From Narthecium ossifragum (Eukaryota > Streptophyta > Magnoliopsida > Dioscoreales > Nartheciaceae), in contig OY986969.1 in NCBI GenBank assembly GCA_963920575.1, positions 23,475,434-23,539,433 of the forward strand: DNA of 64,000 bases. The letters run 5' to 3'. Shown in pieces: positions 33,005 to 43,828 of this stretch (position 1 is its first letter; every line of letters begins with the position of its first letter). The position numbers were made by a program, and so were the translations under genes. The notes under the pieces are model-generated. The model was not told where the DNA came from. It was given only the letters and a program-made list of their open reading frames with translations, and searched no databases.

Positions 33005-34951
33005 TCATATCCTATGATACCTTACCTCAATATGCTTTGTCCTTCCATGAAATACTTGATTCTTAGCAAGACAAAGGGCGCTTTGACTATCACATTGCAC
33101 CATTATTGAGCTGTGCTTCAAACCCATTTCACAAGCAAGTCCCAACAACCAAACGGCCTCTTTAAAAGCTTCCGTCAATGCCATATATTCCGCTTTGGTA
33201 GTGGATAATGCACTCACGGATTGTATCATAGATCTCCAACTAATTGGTCCACCATTACATGTAAACACATAACCGGTTGTTGACCGATGCTTGTCCAAGT
33301 CTCCCGCATAATCGGAATCCACAAAGCCTTCGATGCACGTCGCTTCATGTTTTCTTTCAAACATAATGCCCAACTTTCTTGTACCTTTCAAATACCTAAA
33401 GACCCACTTGACGGCTTGCCAATGTTCTTTACCCGAATTTGACATGTACTTTGACACCACACTTAGTGCTTGAGCAAGATCCGGCCTTGAGCACACCATA
33501 GCATACATTAGACACCCGACGGCACTAGCATATGGAATCTTCTCCATTTCTTTGAGCTCGGCTTCGGAAGATGGACATTGCTTTGCATTCAAAATAAAAT
33601 GTGAAGCTAATGGAGTAGATACGGGTTTAGCATCAACTATATTGAACCTTTCAAGAACTTTGTTGATGTATCTTCCTTGAGAAAGCAACAACCTCCCCAT
33701 TTCCCGATTTCTATTAATCTCCATTCCAAGGATTTTCTTGGCGGCACCAAGATCCTTCATGTCAAACTCTCTACTCAACAACCCTTTGAGTTCTTTGATT
33801 TTTGACATGTCCCGACATGCAATGAGCATGTCATCCACATAGACCATCAACAATATAATATTACCATCATCAAATATATGAGAGTAGACACAACAATCAT
33901 ACTCACCTCTCTTGTAGCCAATTTGGATCATGAATGAATCAAAACATTTGTACCATTGTCGTGGTGATTGCTTGAGCCCATAAATTGACTTCTTCAATCT
34001 ACACACTAGGTCTTCTTTATCTACTTCCACAAATCCCTCCGGTTGTGCCATGTAGATCTCATTTTTCAATTCACCATGGAGAAATGTCGTTTTGACATCC
34101 ATTTGTTCCAATTCCAAATCATGGTGTGCCACAAGAGATAACATCATTCGAATAGAAGTATGCTTGACCACCGGAGAAAAAATTTCATCATAATCTATGC
34201 CTTCCTTTTGTGAGAACCCCTTTGCAACTAACCTTGCCTTGTATGTAGAAGCCTCCTCATGCATACCTTTTTTCTTCCGATAAACCCACTTGGAGCCGAT
34301 GATCTTCCGGTCCTTAGGTTTAGGAACTAACTCCCAAACGGAGTTCTTATGAAGTGATTCCATCTCACTTCCCATGACACCTAACCATTCTTGTACTTCA
34401 TTGCTTTGCATTGCTTCTTGAAAATTTGATGGTTCTCCTTCACTCGCCAAAAGAGCATAACATGTTTCATCATCCCATCCAAGCCGTTGAGGAGGCTTGA
34501 TGACCCTTCTTTCGCGAGATTGTGCTATGCTAGGTTCGGCATGAACCTCCTCCGGTTGTTCCACCTCAACATCACCCGATGTCTCACCAACCTCAAGTTG
34601 ACGGCTTGCATTTTCACCAACAATAGGAACTTCGACAAGCTTCTCCGTAGGAACACAACCTTTCTTTTCACCATTTTTTACTTCGGCCATTGGCAAGGTC
34701 TTCTCATCAAATATGACATCTCTACTAATAATCTTCTTGTTATTTACCGGATCCCACAATTTGTAGCCTTTCACTCCCCTTTCAAAGCCCATGAAAATAC
34801 ATTCTTGCGATTTTGGCTTCAATATGTTCCTCTCATTAAGAGGAATAAGAGCATAAGCTTTGCATCCGAAAACTTTGATATTTGAGTAATCGATGTCTTT
34901 CCCGGACCACACCTCTTCGGCACATTTGAAGTTCAAAACAATAGATGGTGA
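33005..34951 (-). pseudogene. Copia integrase end, reverse transcriptase and RNase H
   Basis: 643 codons open from 34936, in the same frame as the upstream gag-integrase part and separated from it only by the TGA at 34952-34954. It begins with the integrase C-terminal part (NFKCAEEVWSG, then KVFGCKAYALIP). RT follows (SKWVYRKKKG near 215, QMDVKTTFLHGEL near 278-290, the active site YVDD at 366-369), then RNase H near 520-640 (GFVDSDYAGD, STTGYVFTC, SALSTTKAEYMALT). The RT catalytic residues look intact. Without read-through of the TGA it could not be made as part of the polyprotein. Confidence 0.9.
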
Positions 34952-36850
34952 TCAGTTAAACAAATAGCAAGCATGGTTAACGGATTCCGCCCAATAACCT
35001 TCGGACAATCCCGCATGAACTCTCATGCATCTCTCCCTTTCCATAAGGGTTCTATTCATTCTTTCGGCGGCGCCATTTTGTTGAGAATTCTTCTTCATGG
35101 TAAAGTGCCGAATAATGCCCTCATTCTTGCAAAACATTAAGAACCACCCATCTCGATATTCCCCTCCATTGTCACTTCTCAAGTACTTGATCTTCCTTCC
35201 GGTTTGATTTTCCACCTCCGCCTTCCATTCCTTGAACTTATCAAAGACCTCGGACTTCTCGCGCATGAAATAGACCCAAACCTTTCTTGAGTAATCATCT
35301 AAGAAAGTGACGAAGTAACGGGCTCCACCATGAGATCGTGTCGGCGCCGGCCCCCAAACATCGGAGTGAATGTAATCAAGAATTCCCTTTGCTCGGTTCT
35401 CTTTCGCCGCTATTTTGAATGAAACCTTGCTTTGCTTTCCCATCACACAAGACGTGCAAAAATCCAAATTGCACTTGTTAACACCATGCAACAAACCTCT
35501 CTTGTGTAGCTCTTGCAATGCCCGCTCGCTCATATGGCCGAGCCTCAAATGCCATAACCATATTGCATCTTCATCCACATTTGCATCCATGGAAATAGCC
35601 GCTCCACCCGAAATTGTGCTTCCCAAAAGTCTATATAAGTTGTTCGATAGCTTCTCTCCTGTCATCACCACTAACGAACCTTTGGTGATCTTGATCTTTC
35701 CCTCACATGATGTGAAAGTGTACCCATTTGCATCAAGAGTACCCAACGAGATCAAGTTCTTCTTGAGAGCCGGAACATGTCTCACATTTCCAAGAGATCT
35801 AATCAAGCCATCATTCATCTTGAGCTTTATGGTCCCAATGCCAACAACTTTGCATGCCGCATCGTTCCCCATAAGGACTTCACCTCCACCTTTTTCTTCG
35901 TATGTGTCAAACCATTCCCTATTTGCACACATATGAAAAGTACAATCGGAGTCAAGAATCCAAGAAGAAGATGAGAAATTACCCGAGGATACCGATAGAA
36001 GCTCTCCATGACTCTTCGAAGCAATACCGGCCACACTTGAGCTCTCGGTCTTCTTTCCTTCTTTAATCTCCGCCTTTAGCTTGAAGCAATTCTTCTTGAA
36101 ATGGCCTTTCTTTCCACAATGAAAGCACTCAACATCTTTCTTTGACTTTGGCCTTGATTTTGATCTACTACGATCACTTGACTTGTCGGACTTCTTCTTT
36201 GAGCGGCTTTGGTGCCCATCCGAACTCTTTACAAAGAGTCCTTCACTTCTTGTATCTTCTCCCGTATTCTTGCACATCTTGACATGAGAGATGATATCTT
36301 GGACAACCTCTTCAAACCGAAGAGTCTCTTTTCCAAACATGAGTGTGGTACGAAAGTGCTTGAAGGATGGCGGCAACGAGCGAAGCAACAACAACGCCTT
36401 GTCTACCTCTTCATATTTCACCTCCACTCTTAACAAATCACTTAAGCACCGATTAAAGGCATTTAAATGCTCCATGACATCTCCACCTTCTTCCTTCCGA
36501 AGGTTAAGCAATTGATCTTTTAAGAAAAGCTTGTTAGAGAGTGTCTTACCCATGTAGAGAGTCTCTAACTTCTCCCAAGTGCCTTTCACCGAAGTTTCTT
36601 CCATGACATTGTACATGACTTCGTCGGACAAATGTAGCTCAATTGAACTCATAGCCTTTTGATCCGCCCTTTTCCACTCCTCATCTTCCATATCCTTTGG
36701 TTTGTATGTTTCCCCCAACACACACATGAGGAGATCTTGTTGGATCAACATATTCTTCACCTTCCGTTGTCATAGGGTGAAGTTGATCTTTCCATAAAAT
36801 GGCTTCAACTCAACCTTCATACTCCCTACCGATGTCTTCTCACTTGCCAT
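34952..36850 (-). pseudogene. Copia gag, protease and integrase core (two nonsense codons)
   Basis: The natural gag start is the ATG at 36850 (MASEKTSVGS). A TGA at 36770-36772 interrupts it where a tryptophan is expected, after which the frame is open for 602 codons (36760-34952). Features in the 602-codon frame: UBN2-type Gag (1-170), CCHC zinc knuckle C212/C215/H220/C225, protease LDSD at 269-272 instead of the canonical DSG, HHCC zinc site H404/H409/C435/C438, and integrase D466, D530 and E566. It ends at a TGA within the integrase. At least three independent lesions (two stops and the protease glycine). Confidence 0.9.
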
Positions 36851-36870
36851 CACGAACAAAATCAACCCGG

Positions 36871-36883
36871 AGCTCTGATACCA
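36871..36883 (-). other. Primer-binding site of the copia element
   Basis: The minus strand reads TGGTATCAGAGCT two nucleotides inside the 5' LTR: an essentially perfect tRNA-iMet PBS. Confidence 0.9.
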
Positions 36884-36885
36884 CT

Positions 36886-37389
36886 TGAAAACACTATATG
36901 TGCACACCAATACTCACTAAGGCATTCAATCAAACACCTTAAGAGAAACAATCCAAGGACCTTGTTCTTGATGGATAGATCAACTAGGAAGACCTTGTTC
37001 TTGATGGATAGATCAACGTGGTTCACCCAAGTTGGGCTACATCCACGGATTGAGCGGAGCTCGGCGGGTCTTCACTTTGATGAGGTAAAAGAAATAAGGG
37101 AATACACCACTTCACACTTCTCTTCCAACCATACAAGACTCAACCACACCCCTCTCTAAATCTCCTAAACTTTCTCCAAAAGCTAGGTCTCCCACCTCAA
37201 CCTCTCTCTCTCACTCCTTTTGATCTCAAAAGAGATGATGAGAATATTGAGCTCTCTTCTTTCTTTCTTATTTTTTCTTCTCTTTCTAGAGTGCCCTTAT
37301 AACATGGGCTACAAGTAACTCAAATAAAACCAAACCCGACCCTATAAGAGAACCAGACCCGGTATGGATAAGTTGAGCCAACACCAACA
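36886..37389 (-). repeat. 5' LTR of the copia element
   Basis: 504 bp. It matches the 3' LTR except for substitutions, and a replacement near 36978-37015 where TTGTTCTTGATGGATAGATC is duplicated and the CACAACATATAATAG segment is missing. Confidence 0.9.
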
Positions 37390-37391
37390 GA

Positions 37392-38543
37392 GGGGACATG
37401 TGGAGTCCACTCTACACCCCCCCTCCCTTATATTATACTCTGTGGGCCCCCGTGCCACCTGACACGGATAAGCACCAGTCCTAAATTCCTCTCTTTTTCC
37501 TAACCATCCGCTAACCACCACCTTCAACTGCTCCTTTCCATGTGATTTCATCTCGATCATCTGATATATTCGGGCTTAACTTGGATTAGGTATCCCTATC
37601 TGTTTGATAAAATGCACTAGATTTTATATAATAGACTAGTGGACACCTCTGCCACTTGGCAGGGTAACCACCCACTAACTTTCACATTAACTACCCACTA
37701 ACTTCCCCCTCCTCCCCATTAATCACCTCCCCCACTAATCTCCCCCCCTCGGCGTAGACTCAACGTAGGACTAAGCATGTCATGTAGGATCCACATAGAA
37801 CAACACAAGGGTTATTTTATAACCATCCATGTAGGATCCACATTGCAGGGTAACCACTAATCCCACCCCAATAACCACCTAATAATTTCCTCCCACTAAA
37901 CCCCCCTCAACCTAGGATTATCAGGCCACATAGGCGCCACATAGGCTCCACTTAGCCAAATGAGGAGGGGACATGTGGAGTTCACTCTACACCCCCTCCC
38001 TTATATTATATTAGGTGGGCTCCCGTGTCACCTGACACGGATAACCACCAGCCCTAAACTCCTCTCTCTCTCTCCTAACCTTCCGCTAACCACCACCTTC
38101 AACTGCTCCTTTCCATGTGATTTCATCTCGATCGTCTGATATATCCGGGCTTAACTTGGATTAGGTATCCCTATCTGTTTGATAAGATGCACTAGATTTT
38201 ATATAATAAACTAGTGGGCCCCCCTACCACTTGGCAGGGTAACCACCCACTAACTTTCACATTAACTACCCACTAACTTCCCCCTCCTCCCCATTAACCA
38301 CCTCCCCCACTAATCTCCCCCCCTCCGCGTAGGCTCCACGTAGGACTAAGCCTGTCATGTAGGATCCACGTAGGACAACACAAGGGTTATTTTATAACCA
38401 TCAATGTAGTATCCACATGGCAGGGTAACCACCAACCCCACCCCAATAACCACCTAATAATTTTCTCCCAGTAAACTCCCCTCAACCTAGGATTATCATG
38501 CCACATAGGCTCCACTTATGACATTATCCCGCCACGTAGGACA
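37392..38543. repeat. 577-bp tandem duplication of the CACTTGGCAGGG repeat
   Basis: Two head-to-tail copies: 37392-37968 and 37969 to about 38515-38543. Both start GGACATGTGGAGT and contain CGGATAA-CACCAG, CTTAACTTGGATTAGGTATC, an ACTAGTGG-(hairpin CTGCCACTTGGCAG) junction, and CCACTAACTTCCCCCTCCTC. Each copy contains one or more hairpin-CTAG termini (CTAG at 37636-37639 and 38211-38214, minus sense), plus the perfect palindrome CGTGTCACCTGACACG at 38024-38039 in copy 2. No coding capacity. Confidence 0.8.
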
Positions 38544-38746
38544 ACAAAAGTTTCACTTATAACCATAACCTCATATAATGATGATAATAGATATATATAA
38601 GTATTTTCATATATATATATAAATTAATATATCTATCTTATAAAATAACGTTTTATGACGTGTCATCTAAGTGAAATATATATAAAAAGAGAGAGTATAG
38701 TGGGGGGTGTGTGGATACCTGTGCCAAGTGGCATGGGGCTCACTAG

Positions 38747-38873
38747 TCTACTATATAAGGGAAGGTTTTATGATGTGACATATGAGTCATATGTTATATC
38801 ATAATCAAAGGATCGTGGCTCAATAGAGAGAGGAGGGGTGTTTCCCGTGTCAGGTGGCACGAGACCCGCCTAG
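38747..38873 (+). mobile_element. 127-bp Helitron-like element in tandem with another terminus
   Basis: It starts TCTACTATATAAGGGAAGG and ends with the hairpin CGTGTCAGGTGGCACG (one wobble), then AGACCCGCCTAG followed by T. Immediately before it is another 3' terminus: hairpin TGCCAAGTGGCA (38732-38743 region), then GGGGCTCACTAG ending at 38746. The two are therefore head-to-tail, an arrangement reported for Helitrons. Far too small to code. Confidence 0.55.
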
Positions 38874-38952
38874 TGTGTATATATGAACATACCCTTTTAG
38901 TGTTATTGTGTGTGTATGTTGTATATATCATAGATTTATGTATATATGAATA

Positions 38953-39584
38953 CTAGGTGGGATCTCTGCCCCCTGGCAGGGTAACCATCAGATTAATGGA
39001 TGATTCGGTTATAAAAACCGAATTTGATTAATGGATTAGTATGGATATCATATAAGGTTAACATTATAAGGGGGCGGTTATGCCTAACAGTTATTGCTCT
39101 TATAAGGTTGATGTATATTTAAAATTAACCTAGGGAATATGATAAAAATATACAAAGTTAATTTAGGAAAATATACATGTAAATAAATTAAGATAAGGGA
39201 AACGGTTGTAACCGTTATTGCTCCTTATAAGGTTGATATACTATGAATATATATTTTATGTGTTTATTTTTATATAATATACATAAAAAAATGTATGTGT
39301 GAATATTACATGTATAATAGTATTTACTTATTGCATAATATATGTATATTATGAATATATATTTATTTAATATTTGATATCATCCTTATATGAGGCTATG
39401 GTTATAAGTGAAACTTTTGTTGTCCTACGTGGCGGAAAAATATCATAGGTGGAGCCTATGTGGCGCTTATGTGACATGATAATTCTAGGTTGAGGGCGAG
39501 GGGGGGTTAGTGGGAGGTAGTTATTGGGTGGTTATTAGGATGGAGTTGGTAGTTACCGTGTCATGTGGCAGGGGGCACAACTAG
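38953..39584. mobile_element. Element with hairpin-CTAG ends facing outward
   Basis: The left end, in minus sense, has hairpin CTGCCAGGGGGCAG and then CTAG at 38953-38956. The right end, in plus sense, has hairpin TGTCATGTGGCA and then CTAG at 39581-39584. The two ends are thus inverted relatives of each other. This suits either two Helitrons of opposite orientation or a TIR-bearing family. The interior is AT-rich (39040-39400) and contains no gene. Confidence 0.45.
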
Positions 39585-39600
39585 TTTATGTATATAACTA

Positions 39601-39602
<2 letters not shown>

Positions 39603-39640
<38 letters not shown>
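39603..39640. repeat. (TA)n microsatellite
   Basis: A TA tract directly left of the MULE terminus. It obscures the target duplication of that element. Confidence 0.9.
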
Positions 39641-39642
<2 letters not shown>

Positions 39643-39839
39643 GGCTTAAATATGTGTTTCGTCCCTGAGGTTTCTGACAAGTTTTTATCAAGCCCATGTA
39701 CTTTAAAAATTCTCGATTGAATCCCCCAATTTTTTGAACCGGTCTAATACAGTCATCTGTCCAAATGCCGTTAGTCGAATCTAACGGAGCCAAGAAGACT
39801 GATTTTGACCGATTTATACTGATTTTGACCAACTGAAAT

Positions 39840-40790
39840 TATTTTTTAATTATTGTTTTTCTCTCTCTCCTCTCCTTCTCTCCCCTGTTGATCGAGGTGC
39901 ATTCTTCTCCGACAAGGATGGCGTGGAGGGATCTAGCGTCGGCATACTCGAGGAGGAGGGCGTCGCCGGAGGGTGAGGGGATGGTGCCCATGGAGGGTGA
40001 GGTCATTGCGGCGGAACCCAAGCGGGGCTCAGAGGAGTCGCCGGAGGTGGAGGGCTGTGGCTGATCAGGGAAGGGGCGGCTAAGACAGAACTCGCCGGCT
40101 GGAGGGAAGACATGGGTTCCTTCCTCCCACCTCCCCCTCTCTCTCTTTGTCTCTTTCTCCTGCCGACGAAGGATCCCTCCTCGCCAGCGCTGACGGATCC
40201 GGTGCTGAAGTCGAGTGGCGTCGCCGGGCTCCCCCTCTCCCCCTTCCTCTGCTTCTTCGAAGTGAGGAAGATGGTTGAAGATGACGTCGAAGCCTCCTCT
40301 TCACCCATTCCACCCCCGAGTTCCCTATCCATCTCCGACAACCATGCCGTCTCCATTAACCCCAACCAGCGCTCGAGGCCATCCACCCTCCTCGTTCCCG
40401 GCCACCCCCGTCTTCGTCGGGAGACAACCAGATCCCCACCCCTTCTCAAGGATCCGGTGTCGTCGCCCCTCTACACCGCTACTTCCGACCTCCTCGGCTC
40501 CATCCGACCTCGAATCCAAATACTAACGGCGGATCCCTCCGTCCATCTCTTTAGGCGACGTCGGGGCGGTGAAGTGAAGGAGGGGGTGCCGCAGGTGGCC
40601 GCTGCTTCGCCGGGAAAGGAGGAAAGGTGCTACCGCGCGCTGCGCTCCACGATCGACTCCTCCGACAAGGCATGGCTCGCGCAATGCCACGGCCTCACAC
40701 TCCTCTGCCAAGGCATGGCTCTGCGATCGACTCCTCCAACAATGCATGGCTCCGCGATCGACTCCTCTGACGTCTAGGAAGAGATGGCTA
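39840..40790. other. GC-rich interior of the MULE, unidentified
   Basis: Frames are open on both strands (plus 40112-40777, 221 codons; minus 40003-40449, 148 codons) and rich in Pro/Ser/Arg. Neither gives a family I recognise. The overlapping openness on both strands is expected from GC-rich composition. It is probably captured 5' UTR/exon sequence. CIDSS-type short repeats around 40650-40775 (ATCGACTCCTCC, GGCATGGCTC) recur three times. Confidence 0.35.
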
Positions 40791-40892
40791 GGGCGGACAC
40801 CAATGAAGTCGGCGACGGGCTCCTCGTGTAGGCGGGTGGCGTCGCGGTGGGAGCGGCCCAGGAAGGAGGGGGAGAAGTGGAAACTTGGCTCG

Positions 40893-40993
40893 GAAGCCTT
40901 CCACTCCGACATCCAGCCCACCCTCGCCGGCATCCTCGGGTTCCTCAGCGACACGGGATCCCACTTCGTGATCAACCCCTGCCCCTTCTTCAC
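40893..40993 (+). pseudogene. GH17 beta-1,3-glucanase gene fragment
   Basis: Plus frame: [20 protein letters not shown], then [13 protein letters not shown]. It follows the GH17 glucan endo-1,3-beta-glucosidase motif around residues 190-220 of that family (xFxxDLxPxLxxILxFLxxTGSxFxINxYPFFAY), with tyrosine replaced by cysteine. Right after it the GILGFL block is repeated ([10 protein letters not shown], 41005-41030), showing an internal duplication. Only about 35 codons; a captured fragment. Confidence 0.6.
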
Positions 40994-41012
40994 CCTCGCC
41001 GGCATCCTCGGG

Positions 41013-41188
41013 TTCCTTCGGCAGCCGCCCCAGCCTCGCCACAAGGGAGAAGAGCTCCCCGCCTCGCACGAGCTCCATGGCGAAGTAGATCTTGGAACGC
41101 GTCGCCATGACCTCGTGGAGCTCGACGATGTTGGGGTGGGTCACCATCTTCATGATGGAGATCACTCTGTCTTAGTGACGAGCGGCGG
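41013..41188 (-). pseudogene. CIPK/SnRK3-type protein kinase gene fragment
   Basis: Minus frame: [20 protein letters not shown], then [20 protein letters not shown], then FSLVA. It matches kinase subdomains III-V of plant CBL-interacting protein kinases (REISIMKLVxHPNVVxLxEVMATKxKIYFxMExVxGGELF). The glycine loop, catalytic loop and NAF motif are all absent. A captured exon piece in the Pack-MULE, on the strand opposite to the GH17 fragment. Confidence 0.65.
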
Positions 41189-41450
41189 CGCTCCTGGTGC
41201 TAGCACACCAGGCTCAGCCCCACCAGCACCTCAACGATGGCCGCCTCCGTCTTCTCCCGGTCGGCGAACTAGAGGGTCTGCAGCATCAGCGCCATCGGGC
41301 CCGACTCGAACCCGCAGAGGGGTCGAGCACCGCTACCCCCCGCGGATGCATCCAGCGTTGCCGGATCCGGCTGCTGCACACTGCTTAAACATCCCCACCT
41401 CGTAGCGGCCGGAGTTCAGGTGCTAAGTCCCCACCGTAACCATCGCCGCC

Positions 41451-41632
41451 ATGTCCTCACCGCCGCTCCCTTCGTCTCTCCTCCTCCTACTCGTCCTCCT
41501 CTCATGCTTCTCAAGCTCATCCTCCGCCTCCGTTGATGAAGCCAATATCCTCCAGGTCACCGGCCGCGTCGCCCACCGCCGCCGCGAGCGCCAGTTGCGT
41601 GAAGTACGGGATCACAAAAGTCAAAATAAATT
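41451..41632 (+). pseudogene. Captured signal-peptide exon, possibly Ole e 1-like
   Basis: The plus frame begins MSSPPLPSSLLLLLVLLSCF, a clear hydrophobic signal peptide. It continues SSSSSASVDEANILQVTGRV, after which Arg-rich sequence suggests the reading leaves the original exon. The NILQVTGRV start resembles the N-terminus of Ole e 1-like (POE) secreted proteins, where a CxDC motif would follow. That motif is absent here. Tentative identity. Confidence 0.4.
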
Positions 41633-41826
41633 AAAATTGACTCTATTTGACCGGTTTGAGTTACGATTCAGCCGAGCCGCCATTAGACCGATACACAGTG
41701 CATTGACGGAAGGACCAGATTAAGCTAGTTCACAAAAACTTAGTGATTCAATTGAGAATTTTTAAAGTACAGGGACTTGATAAAAACTTATCAGAAACCT
41801 CAGGGATGAAACGCATATTTAAGCCT

Positions 41827-43828
41827 TATACATATACATGCACGCTAAATAGATATAAAGAGAGGGGGGGGGGAGGGGGTGGATAGTGGCCTGCACATGT
41901 CCCTCCCCAATCCCAAATCTATACGTCCGTTAACAAACCTATTGCATGTCATGCAGTAACAAATCTCGCCCTATTGCATGTCATGCAGTAACAAATCTCG
42001 GCCGTTGAAAGCAGCTATTCTCTTTTTTCCTCCTTTTGCCAAATAATTGCTTTGTTTGTCTAGACCGTCAATTCCAAATCCGATGGTCGGAGTTTGCTAT
42101 TACAATAATCGGAATAATTTGCTATCACAGACGCCGAAGTCCATCAACCTTGTAAAAAGCAGTGGGTTTATAACTTTATATTTAATGGTGAAAATACTTT
42201 CAAACCACGGCCACGGGTGGAGATCAGAGTAATCATCCATATAACTGGAAAACCTTGCCCCCTGAAAAGTAGTGTGAGGATGACGACGGCACGCCGGTGT
42301 CAAAGAAGACGCAGGTTGTCGAATAAGACGGCTTAAATAAAAAACTGTACCACTGGCGCACCGGAATCCGCTAGTTCCATGTATCTTCCACTTGGGTAGG
42401 ATGGAGTCAGCGAAGTCAAGAATTAATGGTAATAATGAAGCATAATTAGGAAGGATCTAATTTCTAACCCATTTCTCAAACGTTTTAAGTTGTCACGCAA
42501 TGCACGCTGACACATGATAAGCATGATGATCAGCAGAGGCTTCACTCCCCGAATGTAATTGTGAAGCTTACGGTGGCGAGGGAAAAAAAAGAAAAGAAAA
42601 GAGAAATGAAGTTGAGAGATTGTCGAAGGTTAAGATTGGTATAGAAGGGATAGTACGGGCCTCACGAAATGATCTCCGGTGGCTGATCAATAAGAATGGT
42701 GGCAGAGGTGAGGGATAGGAGGAAAAAGACAAAAGACAAAATAAAAATAAAAAAATTGGTAGAGAAATCAGACGACTGAGGTTTGCCAGATGCCAATCGC
42801 CGGCAAGTAGGCCTCATCAAAGATTGGGGTAAGTGGCTGAGAGGTCGTGGGTGGTTGGAGAGTTCATCTACTGGGTCGGATTGAGACGATGGACGGCGAA
42901 GATGGCAGGTCCGGCAAGGTCGGCGGCCACGGTGCTTGGAGGAAGAGGTCAGCGAATTGGGCCGGATCTCACTAGAAAATCGGGTGGTAGGGGTCGTGAG
43001 GTGATGGGGATGCCAAATCTGGTCTTGTTTGGGGTTTTGAGGGCCGAAGGTAATGGTTTAGGACGGTGGCGGTGCCAGTCTTTAGATTCGAGAGGTTCCG
43101 AGGAAGAGAACGATATCAGCGGCGTTGTGGCAGCGAATGGGGTGACGAGCAGCGACAGGTGGCGTGGAGATCTGGCCTTGACGACGGCTACGTGATAGGT
43201 GGTGACAACGGCGACCGATTTTTCAAATTTTAAATGCGAATGTGAAGAGGCTTTTTTAGATGGTAGTTGAGGACGAGGGGATAGGTAGGCCTTTTGTATC
43301 CTAATTTGATATCATCACCCCAAATCTAATAGATAGTATTTTATTGACAAAACAAGATATGTTTATGATGCTCAACCCCTTACCCCTAGATTATACACCT
43401 TGCCGTCCTGCATCAATGAAAATATAATGTACTAATCTTACCTATTAGAAATATTTAAATAAGATATTTTCCCACAGTCTCCTATAAATTATTTTGTCAG
43501 AACCATTCTGCAAATATATTGTTTAAACTACCTCCAATGACGAATGTGAAATGACCATTAAAATTGTGGAGGAAAATTTGACCATTCAATGAGTAGCTGA
43601 TATTTACATACTTTTGGAGAGCAAAACATGACATTAACCCGAAAATATAATATATAAAGAATTATTCCTTGATGAACATGTACATAAGCTTCTTGAGATT
43701 ATTGATGATTTAGCACGACCTGAGATTAACCTTTAACTTCCATGTTCACTAGGCCAATGATTGGGATAAGATAATTTTTCTATTTCACAAAACACAAAAT
43801 GATCTACATGCCAGGAGTTGGACACAAA
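41827..43828. other. Intergenic with short repeats
   Basis: A 32-bp tandem duplication (CTATTGCATGTCATGCAGTA...) spans 41939-42000. 42590-43260 has GC-rich, leader-like sequence (frame 42833-43195 is unsupported) resembling the LTR leaders seen elsewhere. 43280-43820 is AT-rich, with nothing recognised. Confidence 0.4.

Larger units (their letters stand above)
32224..37389 (-). mobile_element. Complete Ty1/copia LTR retrotransposon (defective)
   Basis: 5166 bp, TG...CA ends, flanked by perfect 5-bp duplications GAGGG (32219-32223 and 37390-37394). It is inserted in the AGCCAAATGGGGAGGGGACA repeat. On the minus strand the order is 5' LTR (37389-36886), PBS, gag-protease-integrase-RT-RNase H, PPT, 3' LTR (32759-32224). 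Integrase precedes RT, which defines copia. Defects: a TGA in gag (36770-36772), a TGA in integrase (34952-34954), and an altered protease motif. The LTRs differ by indels, so the insertion is not recent. Confidence 0.95.
39642..41826. mobile_element. Pack-MULE-like element with captured gene fragments
   Basis: Terminal inverted repeats of at least 110 bp. Left: AGGCTTAAATATGTGTTTCG. Right in reverse complement: AGGCTTAAATATGCGTTTCA. Both continue through CCCTGAGGTTTCTGA, AAGTTTTTATCAAG and TGTACTTTAAAAATTCTC. Long TIRs with this sequence type are typical of Mutator-like elements. The 1.9-kb interior is GC-rich, unlike the flanks, has no transposase, and contains fragments of at least two or three host genes on different strands. 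The 9-bp target duplication cannot be confirmed because the left flank is a TA repeat. Confidence 0.8.

Noticed and set aside
34487..36515. Plus-strand frames over the copia element
   Set aside because: Antisense shadows of the copia polyprotein.
33005..36850. Programmed stop-codon read-through between the copia frames
   Set aside because: The TGA at 34952 falls inside integrase instead of at a gag-pol boundary, and a second TGA sits in gag. Ordinary decay explains both.
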